This document shows positions 57,530 to 64,000 of a DNA stretch of 64,000 bases, one piece after another. Each line of letters opens with the position of its first letter. The first letter of the stretch is position 1. A model generated the notes under the pieces. That model was not told the DNA's origin and searched no databases. It saw only the letters and a program-made list of their open reading frames with translations. This stretch comes from Streptomyces sp. Edi4. GTDB lineage: Bacteria; Actinomycetota; Actinomycetes; Streptomycetales; Streptomycetaceae. A program made the position numbers and the translations under genes. The stretch is from contig NZ_JBEJGY010000004.1 of the NCBI RefSeq assembly GCF_040253615.1, positions 3,968,001 to 4,032,000 of the forward strand. The letters are read 5' to 3'.

Positions 57530-59161
57530 ATGAGCCAGGACGGCGCACACGGCCGCTATGCGGGCGGTTCCATCGCGGGCGGGCGCTACCAGCTGCGCGA
57601 CCTCCTCGGCGAGGGCGGAATGGCCTCGGTGTACCTCGCGTACGACTCCGCGCTCGACCGCCAGGTCGCGATCAAGACGCTGCACACCGAACTCGGCCGG
57701 GAACAGTCCTTCCGCGAGCGCTTCCGCCGCGAGGCGCAGGCGGTCGCCAAGCTTCAGCACACCAACATCGTCTCCGTCTTCGACACCGGCGAGGACACCG
57801 TGATGTTCAACGGCTCCACCGCCGGTGGTGACGGCGTCATGCCGTACATCGTCATGGAGTACGTGGAGGGCGAGCCGCTGGGGTCGACGCTGCACCGCGA
57901 CACCCAGCAGTACGGCGCGATGCCGGCCGACAAGGCGCTCAAGGTGACCGCGGACGTGCTGGCCGCCCTCGAGGTCAGCCACGAGATGGGGCTGGTGCAC
58001 CGGGACATCAAGCCGGGCAACGTGATGATGACCAAGCGCGGCATCGTCAAGGTGATGGACTTCGGCATCGCCCGCGCCATGCAGTCCGGCGTCACCTCCA
58101 TGACCCAGACCGGCATGGTCGTCGGCACCCCCCAGTACCTCTCGCCCGAGCAGGCACTCGGCCGGGGCGTCGACGCCCGCTCCGACCTGTACTCGGTCGG
58201 CATCATGCTCTTCCAGCTCCTGACCGGGCGCATCCCCTTCGACGCGGACTCCCCGCTGGCGATCGCGTACGCACACGTCCAGGAGGAGCCGGTCGCGCCC
58301 TCCTCGGTCAACCGGTCGATCACCCCGGCCATGGACGCGCTGGTGGCCCGCGCCCTGAGGAAGAACCCGAACGAGCGCTTCCCGAGCGCCCAGGCCATGC
58401 AGGACGAGATCCTGCGGATCACCTCGTCGGGCCAGCTGGGCGCGGCCCCGGTCATCACCGGCGGCGGCCCCCTCTCCAGCGGCGCGGGCGTCGGCGCGAC
58501 GGTCTTCCCGCCACTCGACTCGCAGGCCGCGCAAGGCCTGCCGGGCAGCGTGCAGACGCCGTACCAGGCGAGCCCCTACGGGCCGCCCACCCCGGCCCCG
58601 ACGCCCCAGGCGCAGCCGTCCTACGGGTACCCGCAGCAGGCCGCCCCGGTCGCCTCCCAGACGCCGCCGCCGTACGCGATGCCCCCGGCCCAGACCGTGC
58701 CGGCCTCTTCCGGCGGCGGCTCCAAGGGGAACACTCCGGTCATCGTGGGCGCGATCGCGGTGGCGCTGCTCGCGATCGGTGGCCTCGTCACCATGGTCGT
58801 GATGAACAAGGACAACTCGGGCGGCGGTGGCGACGCCAAGGCCAGCAGCTCCGCGAACGCCGCGAACCACAAGGGCCCCGACCGGTTCCGCACGATGGAC
58901 GCCGCGAAGTGCACCGCGCCCCAGATCTCCACGCTCGACCCGGGCAAGGTCCAGGCGCCGGACTTCTCCTACAAGGATGTCCTGTCGGTGAAGTCCTGCA
59001 TCCAGGCGGCGGGCTGGAAGGTCAACACCGAGACCGTCGACAGCGCGCAGTGGGGCCAGGACGTGGTCGTCAGCCAGTTCCCCGCGGCCGGTGTGGACGT
59101 GGACAAGAAGAACGCGCAGTTCACGATCCAGATCTCCTCGGGCAACCCGCCCGGGCAGTAA
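57530..59161 (+). CDS. PASTA-domain Ser/Thr protein kinase
   Basis: This 543-aa kinase has its catalytic domain at about 18-285: glycine loop LLGEGGMASVYLAYD, VAIKTLHTE, LVHRDIKPGNVMM, DFG in MDFGIARAM and GTPQYLSPEQALG. A Pro-rich linker (about 320-400) leads to a membrane helix (about 402-425; VIVGAIAVALLAIGGLVTMVV) and a single C-terminal PASTA domain (about 465-540; SVKSCIQAAGWKVNTETVD, VVSQFPAAGVDVDKKN). PASTA modules bind peptidoglycan fragments. With only one PASTA repeat it is shorter than PknB. It is probably involved in cell-wall or growth signalling. Confidence 0.96.
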   Translation: MSQDGAHGRYAGGSIAGGRYQLRDLLGEGGMASVYLAYDSALDRQVAIKTLHTELGREQSFRERFRREAQAVAKLQHTNIVSVFDTGEDTVMFNGSTAGGDGVMPYIVMEYVEGEPLGSTLHRDTQQYGAMPADKALKVTADVLAALEVSHEMGLVHRDIKPGNVMMTKRGIVKVMDFGIARAMQSGVTSMTQTGMVVGTPQYLSPEQALGRGVDARSDLYSVGIMLFQLLTGRIPFDADSPLAIAYAHVQEEPVAPSSVNRSITPAMDALVARALRKNPNERFPSAQAMQDEILRITSSGQLGAAPVITGGGPLSSGAGVGATVFPPLDSQAAQGLPGSVQTPYQASPYGPPTPAPTPQAQPSYGYPQQAAPVASQTPPPYAMPPAQTVPASSGGGSKGNTPVIVGAIAVALLAIGGLVTMVVMNKDNSGGGGDAKASSSANAANHKGPDRFRTMDAAKCTAPQISTLDPGKVQAPDFSYKDVLSVKSCIQAAGWKVNTETVDSAQWGQDVVVSQFPAAGVDVDKKNAQFTIQISSGNPPGQ

Positions 59162-59178
59162 CCGGACACCGTCCGCGC

Positions 59179-59211
59179 ACGAGGCCCGGCGCCCCTGGCG
59201 CCGGGCCTCGT
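59179..59211 (+). terminator. Terminator of the PASTA kinase gene
   Basis: A perfect 15-bp stem ACGAGGCCCGGCGCC (59179-59193) and its complement (59197-59211) with a 3-base loop, 17 bases after the stop. Confidence 0.9.
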
Positions 59212-59385
59212 CGTGTGCCGGCGAAGTACGCCGGGCGGCGTCGGCGGCCGGCGGCACCCGCCGCGCGGGACGCGCCTCCCGTTCGGCGCACCGCTGCCGC
59301 TCCCGGGATGCCGCACAACTCGCCCCGTGTGACGCTGATTCGGCCACCTCAGGCTCGCGCATCCGTACGGGAAGGGGCCCCTGCC

Positions 59386-59928
59386 ATGGCTCCAGGGATT
59401 CGGTCACTCACGGCGGCCGTGTCACTGACGGCAGCGCTGCTCCTGACGCCCCCGCCCCACGCGGCCGCCGTAGGCGACCCGACGCCCAGCCCGTCCGCCT
59501 CCCCGTCCGTCGGCGCCTCGCCCTCCATCAGCCCCTCCGCGACCTCGCCCTCACCGCGTGTGTCCTTCGACGACCAGCACCTCGCGGGCAGCCGGGCGGG
59601 CGTGGGGCGGACGCGGCCGGGCCGGATCGACGCCCAGTACCCCTCCGTCGCCGATGCCTCCGACCCCCTGACCCCGGCCCTGGACGAGACACCGCCGCAG
59701 CCCCCGGTCCGCGTTCCCGCTACGGACACCGCACGGCCCTCGCCCCCGCCCCCGCCGGCGCCCACTCCCACGGCCGCCCCGGCCCACCCCCGCCTCCCGC
59801 GCCACCAGTCGCCCCAAGCCCTGTCCACCGACTCCGATCTGCGCTTCCACGTTCTGTCGCTGGGGGCGGGCCTGGCGCTGACCGGGCTGGGGCTCGGCTT
59901 TCTGGCCCTGCGCCTGCGCAGGCCGTGA
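59386..59928 (+). CDS. Membrane-anchored Pro/Ser-rich secreted protein
   Basis: This 180-aa protein starts with a signal peptide (MAPGIRSLTAAVSLTAALLL, cleavage near HAAA-V). A Ser/Pro-rich middle follows (PTPSPSASPSVGASPSISPS) and a C-terminal membrane helix (LSLGAGLALTGLGLGFLALRLRR) with a basic stop-transfer, the pattern of a sortase-independent surface protein. It has a GGAAGGGG ribosome site. I do not recognise a family. It may be expressed on its own, since a strong terminator separates it from the kinase and about 170 bases separate it from bpa. Confidence 0.82.
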   Translation: MAPGIRSLTAAVSLTAALLLTPPPHAAAVGDPTPSPSASPSVGASPSISPSATSPSPRVSFDDQHLAGSRAGVGRTRPGRIDAQYPSVADASDPLTPALDETPPQPPVRVPATDTARPSPPPPPAPTPTAAPAHPRLPRHQSPQALSTDSDLRFHVLSLGAGLALTGLGLGFLALRLRRP

Positions 59929-59986
59929 AAGGGCGCCGGTACGCCGATCGAGGGACGCGGGGACAGCCGGCGCTGATACCGGGCGC

Positions 59987-60002
59987 TGTTTCACGTGAAA
60001 CA
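59987..60002. promoter_or_regulatory. parS site, perfect TGTTTCACGTGAAACA
   Basis: An exact 16-bp Streptomyces parS palindrome in the intergenic space before bpa. ParB binds such sites to organise origin-proximal chromosome segregation. Confidence 0.95.
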
Positions 60003-60100
60003 CCGTCCACGCGACGGGAATCGCCGCTCTCCGGGCGGTGGATCACTCCTTGCCGGGGGCACAACGTGATGTGAGGCATGTGTGCGAGAGAATGGGCGGC

Positions 60101-60640
60101 ATGGAGATGCCGAGGAACGATAAGTCGCCGGAGAGCCCCCACATCCTGGTCGTAGGCCAGGACGGTATGGCCATCGGCGGTGGAGACGACGAGTCCCGCG
60201 AGGTCCCGGTGACGGAGATGGTCGAACAGCCGGCGAAGGTCATGCGGATCGGCAGCATGATCAAGCAGCTCCTTGAGGAAGTCCGCGCGGCTCCTCTCGA
60301 CGAGGCGAGCCGCGTACGTCTGAAGGACATTCACGCCTCGTCCGTGAAGGAACTCGAAGACGGCCTGGCGCCCGAGCTGGTGGAGGAACTGGAGCGTCTT
60401 TCCCTGCCGTTCACCGAGGAGGCGATTCCCTCCGAGGCCGAACTGCGCATCGCCCAGGCCCAGTTGGTGGGCTGGCTCGAAGGTCTCTTCCACGGCATTC
60501 AGACGGCGTTGTTCGCTCAGCAGATGGCGGCCCGCGCCCAGCTGGAGCAGATGCGCCGCGCGCTGCCGCCCGGGGTGTCGCACGACGAGGACGACGAGGG
60601 CGGCCCGCACGCGGGTGCCCGTTCGGGCCCGTATCTGTAA
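60101..60640 (+). CDS. bpa: Bacterial proteasome activator (Bpa/PafE family)
   Basis: This 179-aa protein forms a ring that opens the 20S proteasome gate without ATP. It has the helical core MVEQPAKVMRIGSMIKQLLE, LDEASRVRLKDIHASSVKEL, LEGLFHGIQTALFAQQMAA and ends in GPYL. The C-terminal Y-L docks into the proteasome alpha pocket; mycobacterial PafE ends GQYL, so the Gln-to-Pro change is worth noting. ATG 60101 (MEMPRNDKSPESP) is preferred; ATG 60092 and ATG 60107 are alternatives. It is bounded downstream by a strong convergent terminator. Confidence 0.95.
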   Translation: MEMPRNDKSPESPHILVVGQDGMAIGGGDDESREVPVTEMVEQPAKVMRIGSMIKQLLEEVRAAPLDEASRVRLKDIHASSVKELEDGLAPELVEELERLSLPFTEEAIPSEAELRIAQAQLVGWLEGLFHGIQTALFAQQMAARAQLEQMRRALPPGVSHDEDDEGGPHAGARSGPYL

Positions 60641-60727
60641 ACCGGCGACCGCCGCGCCGGGGCCCGTGCGGGCCGACCCCCGTGCGGGCCGGTGCGGCGC
60701 CGGGGCATACGAACCCGTCAGGGAAGT

Positions 60728-60755
60728 GAGGGGGGCGCCTCAGGGCGCCCCCCTC
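60728..60755. terminator. Bidirectional terminator between bpa and the quinone oxidoreductase
   Basis: GAGGGGGGCGCC (60728-60739) pairs perfectly with GGCGCCCCCCTC (60744-60755) across a 4-base loop, between two convergent genes. Confidence 0.85.
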
Positions 60756-60762
60756 ATCGCGT

Positions 60763-61743
60763 TCACGCCGTCAGCAGGACCTTTCCGATGTGCTGGGAGG
60801 ACTCGAGCACCCGGTGCCCCTCGGCGGCGTCCGAGAGCGGCAGCGTCCGGTCCACCACGGGGCGTACGCCACCACCCCCGGTGATGAGTGGCCACACGTG
60901 CTCGCGCACCGCCGCCACGATCGCGGCCTTCTCCGACGCGGGCCGGCCCCGCAGCGAGGTCGCGGTGACCGCGGCCCGCTTGGTGAGGAGCGCGCCCAGG
61001 TTCAGTTCGCCCTTGGCGCCGCCCTGAAGACCGATCACCGCGAGGCGGCCGTTGACCGCGAGCGCCCGCACGTTCCGCTCCAGGTACTTGGCGCCCATGA
61101 TGTCGAGGATGACGTCGGCACCGACGCCGTCCGTGGCCTTCGCCACCTCGTCCACGAAGTCCTGTTCGCGGTAGTCGATCAGGATGTCCGCGCCCAGTTC
61201 CGCGCAGCGCTCCAGTTTGGCCGGGCCGCCCGCCGTCACCGCCACCTTGGCGCCGATCGCCTTGCCGAGCTGGATCGCCATCGTGCCGATCCCGCTGGAC
61301 CCGCCGTGCACGAGCAGCGTCTCGCCCGGGCGCAGGTGGGACACCATGAACACGTTCGACCACACGGTGCAGACCACCTCGGGCAGGGCCGCCGCCTCGG
61401 TGAGGCTCACGCCCTCGGGCACCGGCAGCAGCTGCCCGGCCGGCACCGCCACCTTCTGCGCGTAGCCGCCGCCGCTCAGCAGCGCGCACACCTCGTCGCC
61501 GACGCTCCATCCGGACACCCCCGGGCCCAGCGCGGCGATCCGCCCGGAGCACTCCAGGCCCGGGTAGGGGGACGCCCCGGCGGGCGGATTGTAGAAGCCC
61601 TGGCGTTGCAGCACATCGGCGCGGTTGACGGCGGCCGCGGCCACCTCGACGAGGACTTCGCCCTCGCCCGGTACGGGATCGGGGACCTCGGCCCAGACCA
61701 GCGCCTCTGGACCGCCCGGCTCAGGAATCGTGATCGCATACAT
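60763..61743 (-). CDS. NAD(P)H-quinone oxidoreductase (zinc-independent MDR)
   Basis: This 326-aa medium-chain dehydrogenase is of the quinone oxidoreductase (QOR) type. The N-terminal domain includes VNRADVLQRQGFYNPPAGAS and YPGLECSGRIAALG. The Rossmann nucleotide-binding motif is LLVHGGSSGIGTMAIQLGK. Structural zinc cysteines are absent, as in zinc-independent QORs. The end VLESSQHIGKVLLTA is typical of the TIGR02824 (PIG3-like) group. It protects against quinone redox cycling, or acts on another enone. ATG 61743 begins MYAITIPEPGGPEAL. Confidence 0.95.
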   Translation of the reverse strand: MYAITIPEPGGPEALVWAEVPDPVPGEGEVLVEVAAAAVNRADVLQRQGFYNPPAGASPYPGLECSGRIAALGPGVSGWSVGDEVCALLSGGGYAQKVAVPAGQLLPVPEGVSLTEAAALPEVVCTVWSNVFMVSHLRPGETLLVHGGSSGIGTMAIQLGKAIGAKVAVTAGGPAKLERCAELGADILIDYREQDFVDEVAKATDGVGADVILDIMGAKYLERNVRALAVNGRLAVIGLQGGAKGELNLGALLTKRAAVTATSLRGRPASEKAAIVAAVREHVWPLITGGGGVRPVVDRTLPLSDAAEGHRVLESSQHIGKVLLTA

Positions 61744-61788
61744 AGGGCCGACGCTACTCCGCCCGCCTCACAACAGGCGCGCCGGACG

Positions 61789-62877
61789 CTACTCCGTCCG
61801 TCCCTCAACCGGTGCGCCACCGGCTCGTACGATCGTGATGAGCCGGTCCGTGAGCTGGAGCGGGCTCGCCTTCGCGTCGTCGTACGCGAGCAGCCTGTGC
61901 CCCCGCAGCACGCTCACCACCAGGTCGTCGGTCTCCCGCACCCCACGCCCGACCTCGCTCTTCTTCACCGGCCGCTCCACCATGTCCAGCCCGCTGCCCT
62001 GCTGGATCAGGTCCTCCATCACGGTGCCCGCGCTCGGGCTGAGCACGGACAGACCGAGCAGCCGGCCGGCCGCGCTGGCGCTGGTGATGACGGCGTCAGC
62101 ACCCGACTGGCGCAACAGCGGGGCGTTCTCCTCCTCCCGCACCGCAGCGACGATCTTGGCGCCCCGGTTGAGCTGCCGGGCCGTCAGGGCCACCAGGACG
62201 GCGGTGTCGTCGCGCTGGGTGGCGATGACGATCTGCCGTGCTCTGCCCAGCTCGGCGCGGAGCAACACATCGCTGCGGGTGGCATCGCCGACGACGCCGA
62301 CGAACCCCTCGGCGTTGGCGGCCTCGATCACTTTCGCGCTCGGATCGACCACGACGACCTGCTCCTTGCTCAGGCCCCGCGCACACAGGGTCTGGATCGC
62401 GGAGCGGCCCTTCGTCCCGAAGCCGATGACAACGGTGTGCTCGCGCAATTGGGCCTTCCAGCGATTGAGCCGCCACTCCTCGCGGGTCCGTTCGGTGAGG
62501 ACTTCGAGAGTGGTTCCGACGAGGATGATCAAGAACAGCACGCGCAGCGGCGTGACCAGCAGGATGTTGGTGAGCCGCGCGCTGTCGCTGAAGGGGACGA
62601 TGTCGCCGTAGCCCGTCGTGGAGAGCGTGACGGTGGCGTAGTAGACGGCGTCGAGGAAGTCGACCCTGCCATTGGCGTTGTCGTGGTACCCGTCGCGGTC
62701 GATCCAGACGATGAACGTCGTCAGTATCAGCACGGCGAGGGCCATGAGGATCCGCTTGGCGACCTGGCGCAGGGGCCGGTCGACGACCCGGCGCGGCAGC
62801 TGCACCCGCCGGGTGATCAGATTCTCGCCCGCCTGGCGCGCCATCGCGTCATGACCGGGCAGTTTCACGTGAAACAT
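61789..62877 (-). CDS. Potassium channel protein with TrkA-N domain
   Basis: This 362-aa ion channel has two membrane helices (residues 43-59 ILMALAVLILTTFIVWI, and about 103-122 NILLVTPLRVLFLIILVGTT) flanking the K+ selectivity filter TTGYGD (87-92). A cytoplasmic RCK/TrkA-N domain follows (VVIGFGTKGRSAIQTLCARG, about 143-260) and a TrkA-C-like end (about 285-355). The architecture matches MthK-like two-TM channels. The first six codons (MFHVKL) overlap a parS site at 62861-62876. The start is ATG 62877, 39 bases from the moeA stop on the same strand, so cotranscription with moeA is likely. Confidence 0.94.
   Translation of the reverse strand: MFHVKLPGHDAMARQAGENLITRRVQLPRRVVDRPLRQVAKRILMALAVLILTTFIVWIDRDGYHDNANGRVDFLDAVYYATVTLSTTGYGDIVPFSDSARLTNILLVTPLRVLFLIILVGTTLEVLTERTREEWRLNRWKAQLREHTVVIGFGTKGRSAIQTLCARGLSKEQVVVVDPSAKVIEAANAEGFVGVVGDATRSDVLLRAELGRARQIVIATQRDDTAVLVALTARQLNRGAKIVAAVREEENAPLLRQSGADAVITSASAAGRLLGLSVLSPSAGTVMEDLIQQGSGLDMVERPVKKSEVGRGVRETDDLVVSVLRGHRLLAYDDAKASPLQLTDRLITIVRAGGAPVEGRTE
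62861..62876. promoter_or_regulatory. parS-like site in the start region of the K+ channel gene
   Basis: AGTTTCACGTGAAACA matches parS at 15 of 16 positions and keeps the GTTTCACGTGAAAC core. It covers the channel's codons for FHVK and two bases of its ATG. Confidence 0.88.
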
Positions 62878-62912
62878 CCTTTTCGGGCAGGGGGTTGCGG
62901 GCGAGGACGCGT

Positions 62913-62928
62913 TGTTTCACGTGAAACA
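62913..62928. promoter_or_regulatory. parS site, perfect, overlapping the moeA stop
   Basis: TGTTTCACGTGAAACA exact. Its first half contains the TGA of moeA (TCA at 62917-62919 on the plus strand). It lies only 52 bases from the parS-like site in the channel gene. Confidence 0.95.
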
Positions 62929-64000
62929 CCCATCGCCCGATCCCACATGGGACCAGGGCAGATCCAGGATTTCGACCTCCTGGCCGGCCCGCGCTCCGCC
63001 GGGCGGCACCACCGCGAGCCCGTCGGCGGCGGCGACCCCGCGCAACATCGCCGGCCCGTTGTAGTGCAACGGCAGGAGGTGCTCCGCGCGGTGGACGACC
63101 GGGACGAGCCGGGTGTCGTGCGGGTGCCCCTGCACCTCGTTGCGCAGCGGCGCCGTGTAGGTCAACGGGCGGGTGCGCCAGGCCAGTTCACGGAGAAGCG
63201 GTTCGGCCAGGGTAAGCAGACCGGAGACCGCGGCAAGCGGATTGCCCGGCAGTCCGACCAGGTGCTTGCCCACCCCGATCCCCGCCAGCAGCATGGGGTG
63301 CCCCGGCCGTACGGCGACCCCGTCGACCAGAAGCTCCGCGCCGGCCTTGAGCAGCACGGGGTGAACGTGGTCCACGGGGCCGGCCGCGGTGCCGCCCGTG
63401 GTGATCACGACGTCGGCCGAGGAGCCGGTGACTGCCGCGAGCAGGGCGCCCGCGTCGTCCTTCAGGCGGCGGGTGCCGATGACGTCGGCGCCGAGCGCCC
63501 GCAGCCAGACGCCGAGCATCGGCCCCAGCGCGTCCCGGATGAGTCCGTCGTGCGGAAGCCCCTGCGTGAGCAGTTCATCGCCGAGGACCAGCACCTCGAC
63601 GCGTGGCCTCGGTACGGTGTCCAGCTCGTCGTATCCGGCCGCCGCAGCCAGGCCGAGGACGGCCGGGGTGACCAGCGCGGCGGCGGGCAGCAGCGCGTCG
63701 CCCGAGCGGCACTCCTGTCCGCGCGGCCGGATGTCCTGGCCGTGCAGCACCACACGATCGGCCTGGAGCAGGGTGCGCGCCTCGTCCGTGCGGGCGTGTT
63801 CGCTGCGGATCACCGCCGTGGCACCGGAGGGGATGCGGGCGCCGGTGGCGATGGGGACCGCTTCGCCGTCGCCGAGCGGGGCGGGCGCGGCGTACCCGGC
63901 GAGGATGCCCCCGTCCTGCACCGACCACGGCCCGGGGCCGGCGACGGCCCAGCCGTCCATGGCGGAGGTGTCGAACGACGGCAGATCGGTGAGCGCGGTC
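62917..64000 (-). CDS. moeA: Molybdopterin molybdotransferase MoeA (5' end outside window)
   Basis: MoeA inserts molybdate into adenylylated molybdopterin to make molybdenum cofactor. In this partial gene at least 361 codons are present. The MDGWAVAG motif is near the window edge, followed by PIATGARIPSGATAV, the MoCF-biosynthesis signature VVITTGGTAAGPVDHV and GLPGNPLAAVSGLL, and the C-terminal domain of MoeA ending at PWSHVGSGDGCFT. The reading frame runs on through TALTDLPSFDTSA to base 64000, so the N-terminus lies beyond the window. The stop falls within a parS site. It is upstream of and codirectional with the K+ channel gene. Confidence 0.93.
   Translation of the reverse strand, partial: TALTDLPSFDTSAMDGWAVAGPGPWSVQDGGILAGYAAPAPLGDGEAVPIATGARIPSGATAVIRSEHARTDEARTLLQADRVVLHGQDIRPRGQECRSGDALLPAAALVTPAVLGLAAAAGYDELDTVPRPRVEVLVLGDELLTQGLPHDGLIRDALGPMLGVWLRALGADVIGTRRLKDDAGALLAAVTGSSADVVITTGGTAAGPVDHVHPVLLKAGAELLVDGVAVRPGHPMLLAGIGVGKHLVGLPGNPLAAVSGLLTLAEPLLRELAWRTRPLTYTAPLRNEVQGHPHDTRLVPVVHRAEHLLPLHYNGPAMLRGVAAADGLAVVPPGGARAGQEVEILDLPWSHVGSGDGCFT

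Noticed and set aside
1..64000. tRNA, rRNA, riboswitch or biosynthetic gene cluster
   Set aside because: No cloverleaf, ribosomal or known riboswitch pattern was recognised by eye, and no PKS, NRPS or terpene genes are present; a covariance-model scan would be needed to exclude small RNAs.

Overview
The window is high-GC actinobacterial DNA and almost certainly a Streptomyces chromosome. The evidence is very high third-position GC, frequent GTG starts, 4-nt start/stop overlaps, WhiJ-like XRE/DUF397 regulators, an AfsR/SARP-type regulator, a SpoIIE-type phosphatase, branched-chain ketoacid dehydrogenase genes, a proteasome activator (Bpa) and Streptomyces-type parS sites (TGTTTCACGTGAAACA). 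No tRNA, rRNA or CRISPR array was found.

Region 1 (1-14260) is a compact one-strand gene cluster for a phage-tail-like contractile injection system (CIS/eCIS). In order it holds the sheath, tube, a tail-assembly-like protein, a 52-aa protein, a 1263-aa Pro/Ala-rich protein with about 30 'VQR' motifs, a second tube protein, a LysM baseplate protein, a VgrG-like spike, a gp25-like protein, a gpJ-like protein, a gpI-like protein, and a CisA-like membrane protein. Most genes overlap or nearly touch, which suggests one operon with translational coupling, ended by a strong hairpin at 14222-14260. The AAA+ ATPase, cap and tape-measure genes expected of a complete system are not in the window and may lie to its left.

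Region 2 (14330-24208) is accessory. It holds an FtsX-type ABC exporter divergent from a NarL-family two-component system with an 11-bp inverted repeat between them, a methyltransferase, a GNAT protein, an MmyB-like regulator, an intact-looking IS5-type insertion sequence with a -1 frameshift window, and an aldo/keto reductase. The IS sits in the shared promoter interval of the regulator and the reductase.

Region 3 (24234-49105) is mostly core genes: aspS, a SpoIIE phosphatase, an AI-2E family transporter, pirin, an SseB-like protein, a WhiJ-like trio, an acyl-CoA dehydrogenase, an M18 aminopeptidase, an AfsR-like regulator, a lipoprotein, an NHL/thioredoxin protein, a LURP-one protein, a nitrilase-family hydrolase, an MFS transporter with its GntR-type regulator, and a secreted protein. 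Three intergenic stretches (about 26.1-26.7, 36.2-36.5 and 44.4-44.7 kb) carry copies of one dispersed GC-rich repeat, and two others carry short tandem repeats.

Region 4 (49329-64000) holds the bkd operon (E1alpha-E1beta-E2), an orphan response regulator, two divergent Ser/Thr kinases (one with PASTA), bpa, a quinone oxidoreductase, a K+ channel and moeA (cut by the window end). Four parS sites lie at 50.06, 59.99, 62.86 and 62.91 kb. Since parS sites in Streptomyces cluster around oriC, this end of the window is probably origin-proximal. The most notable material is the CIS cluster, especially its VQR-repeat protein and the CisA-like fusion, followed by the parS sites that double as start and stop regions of genes.
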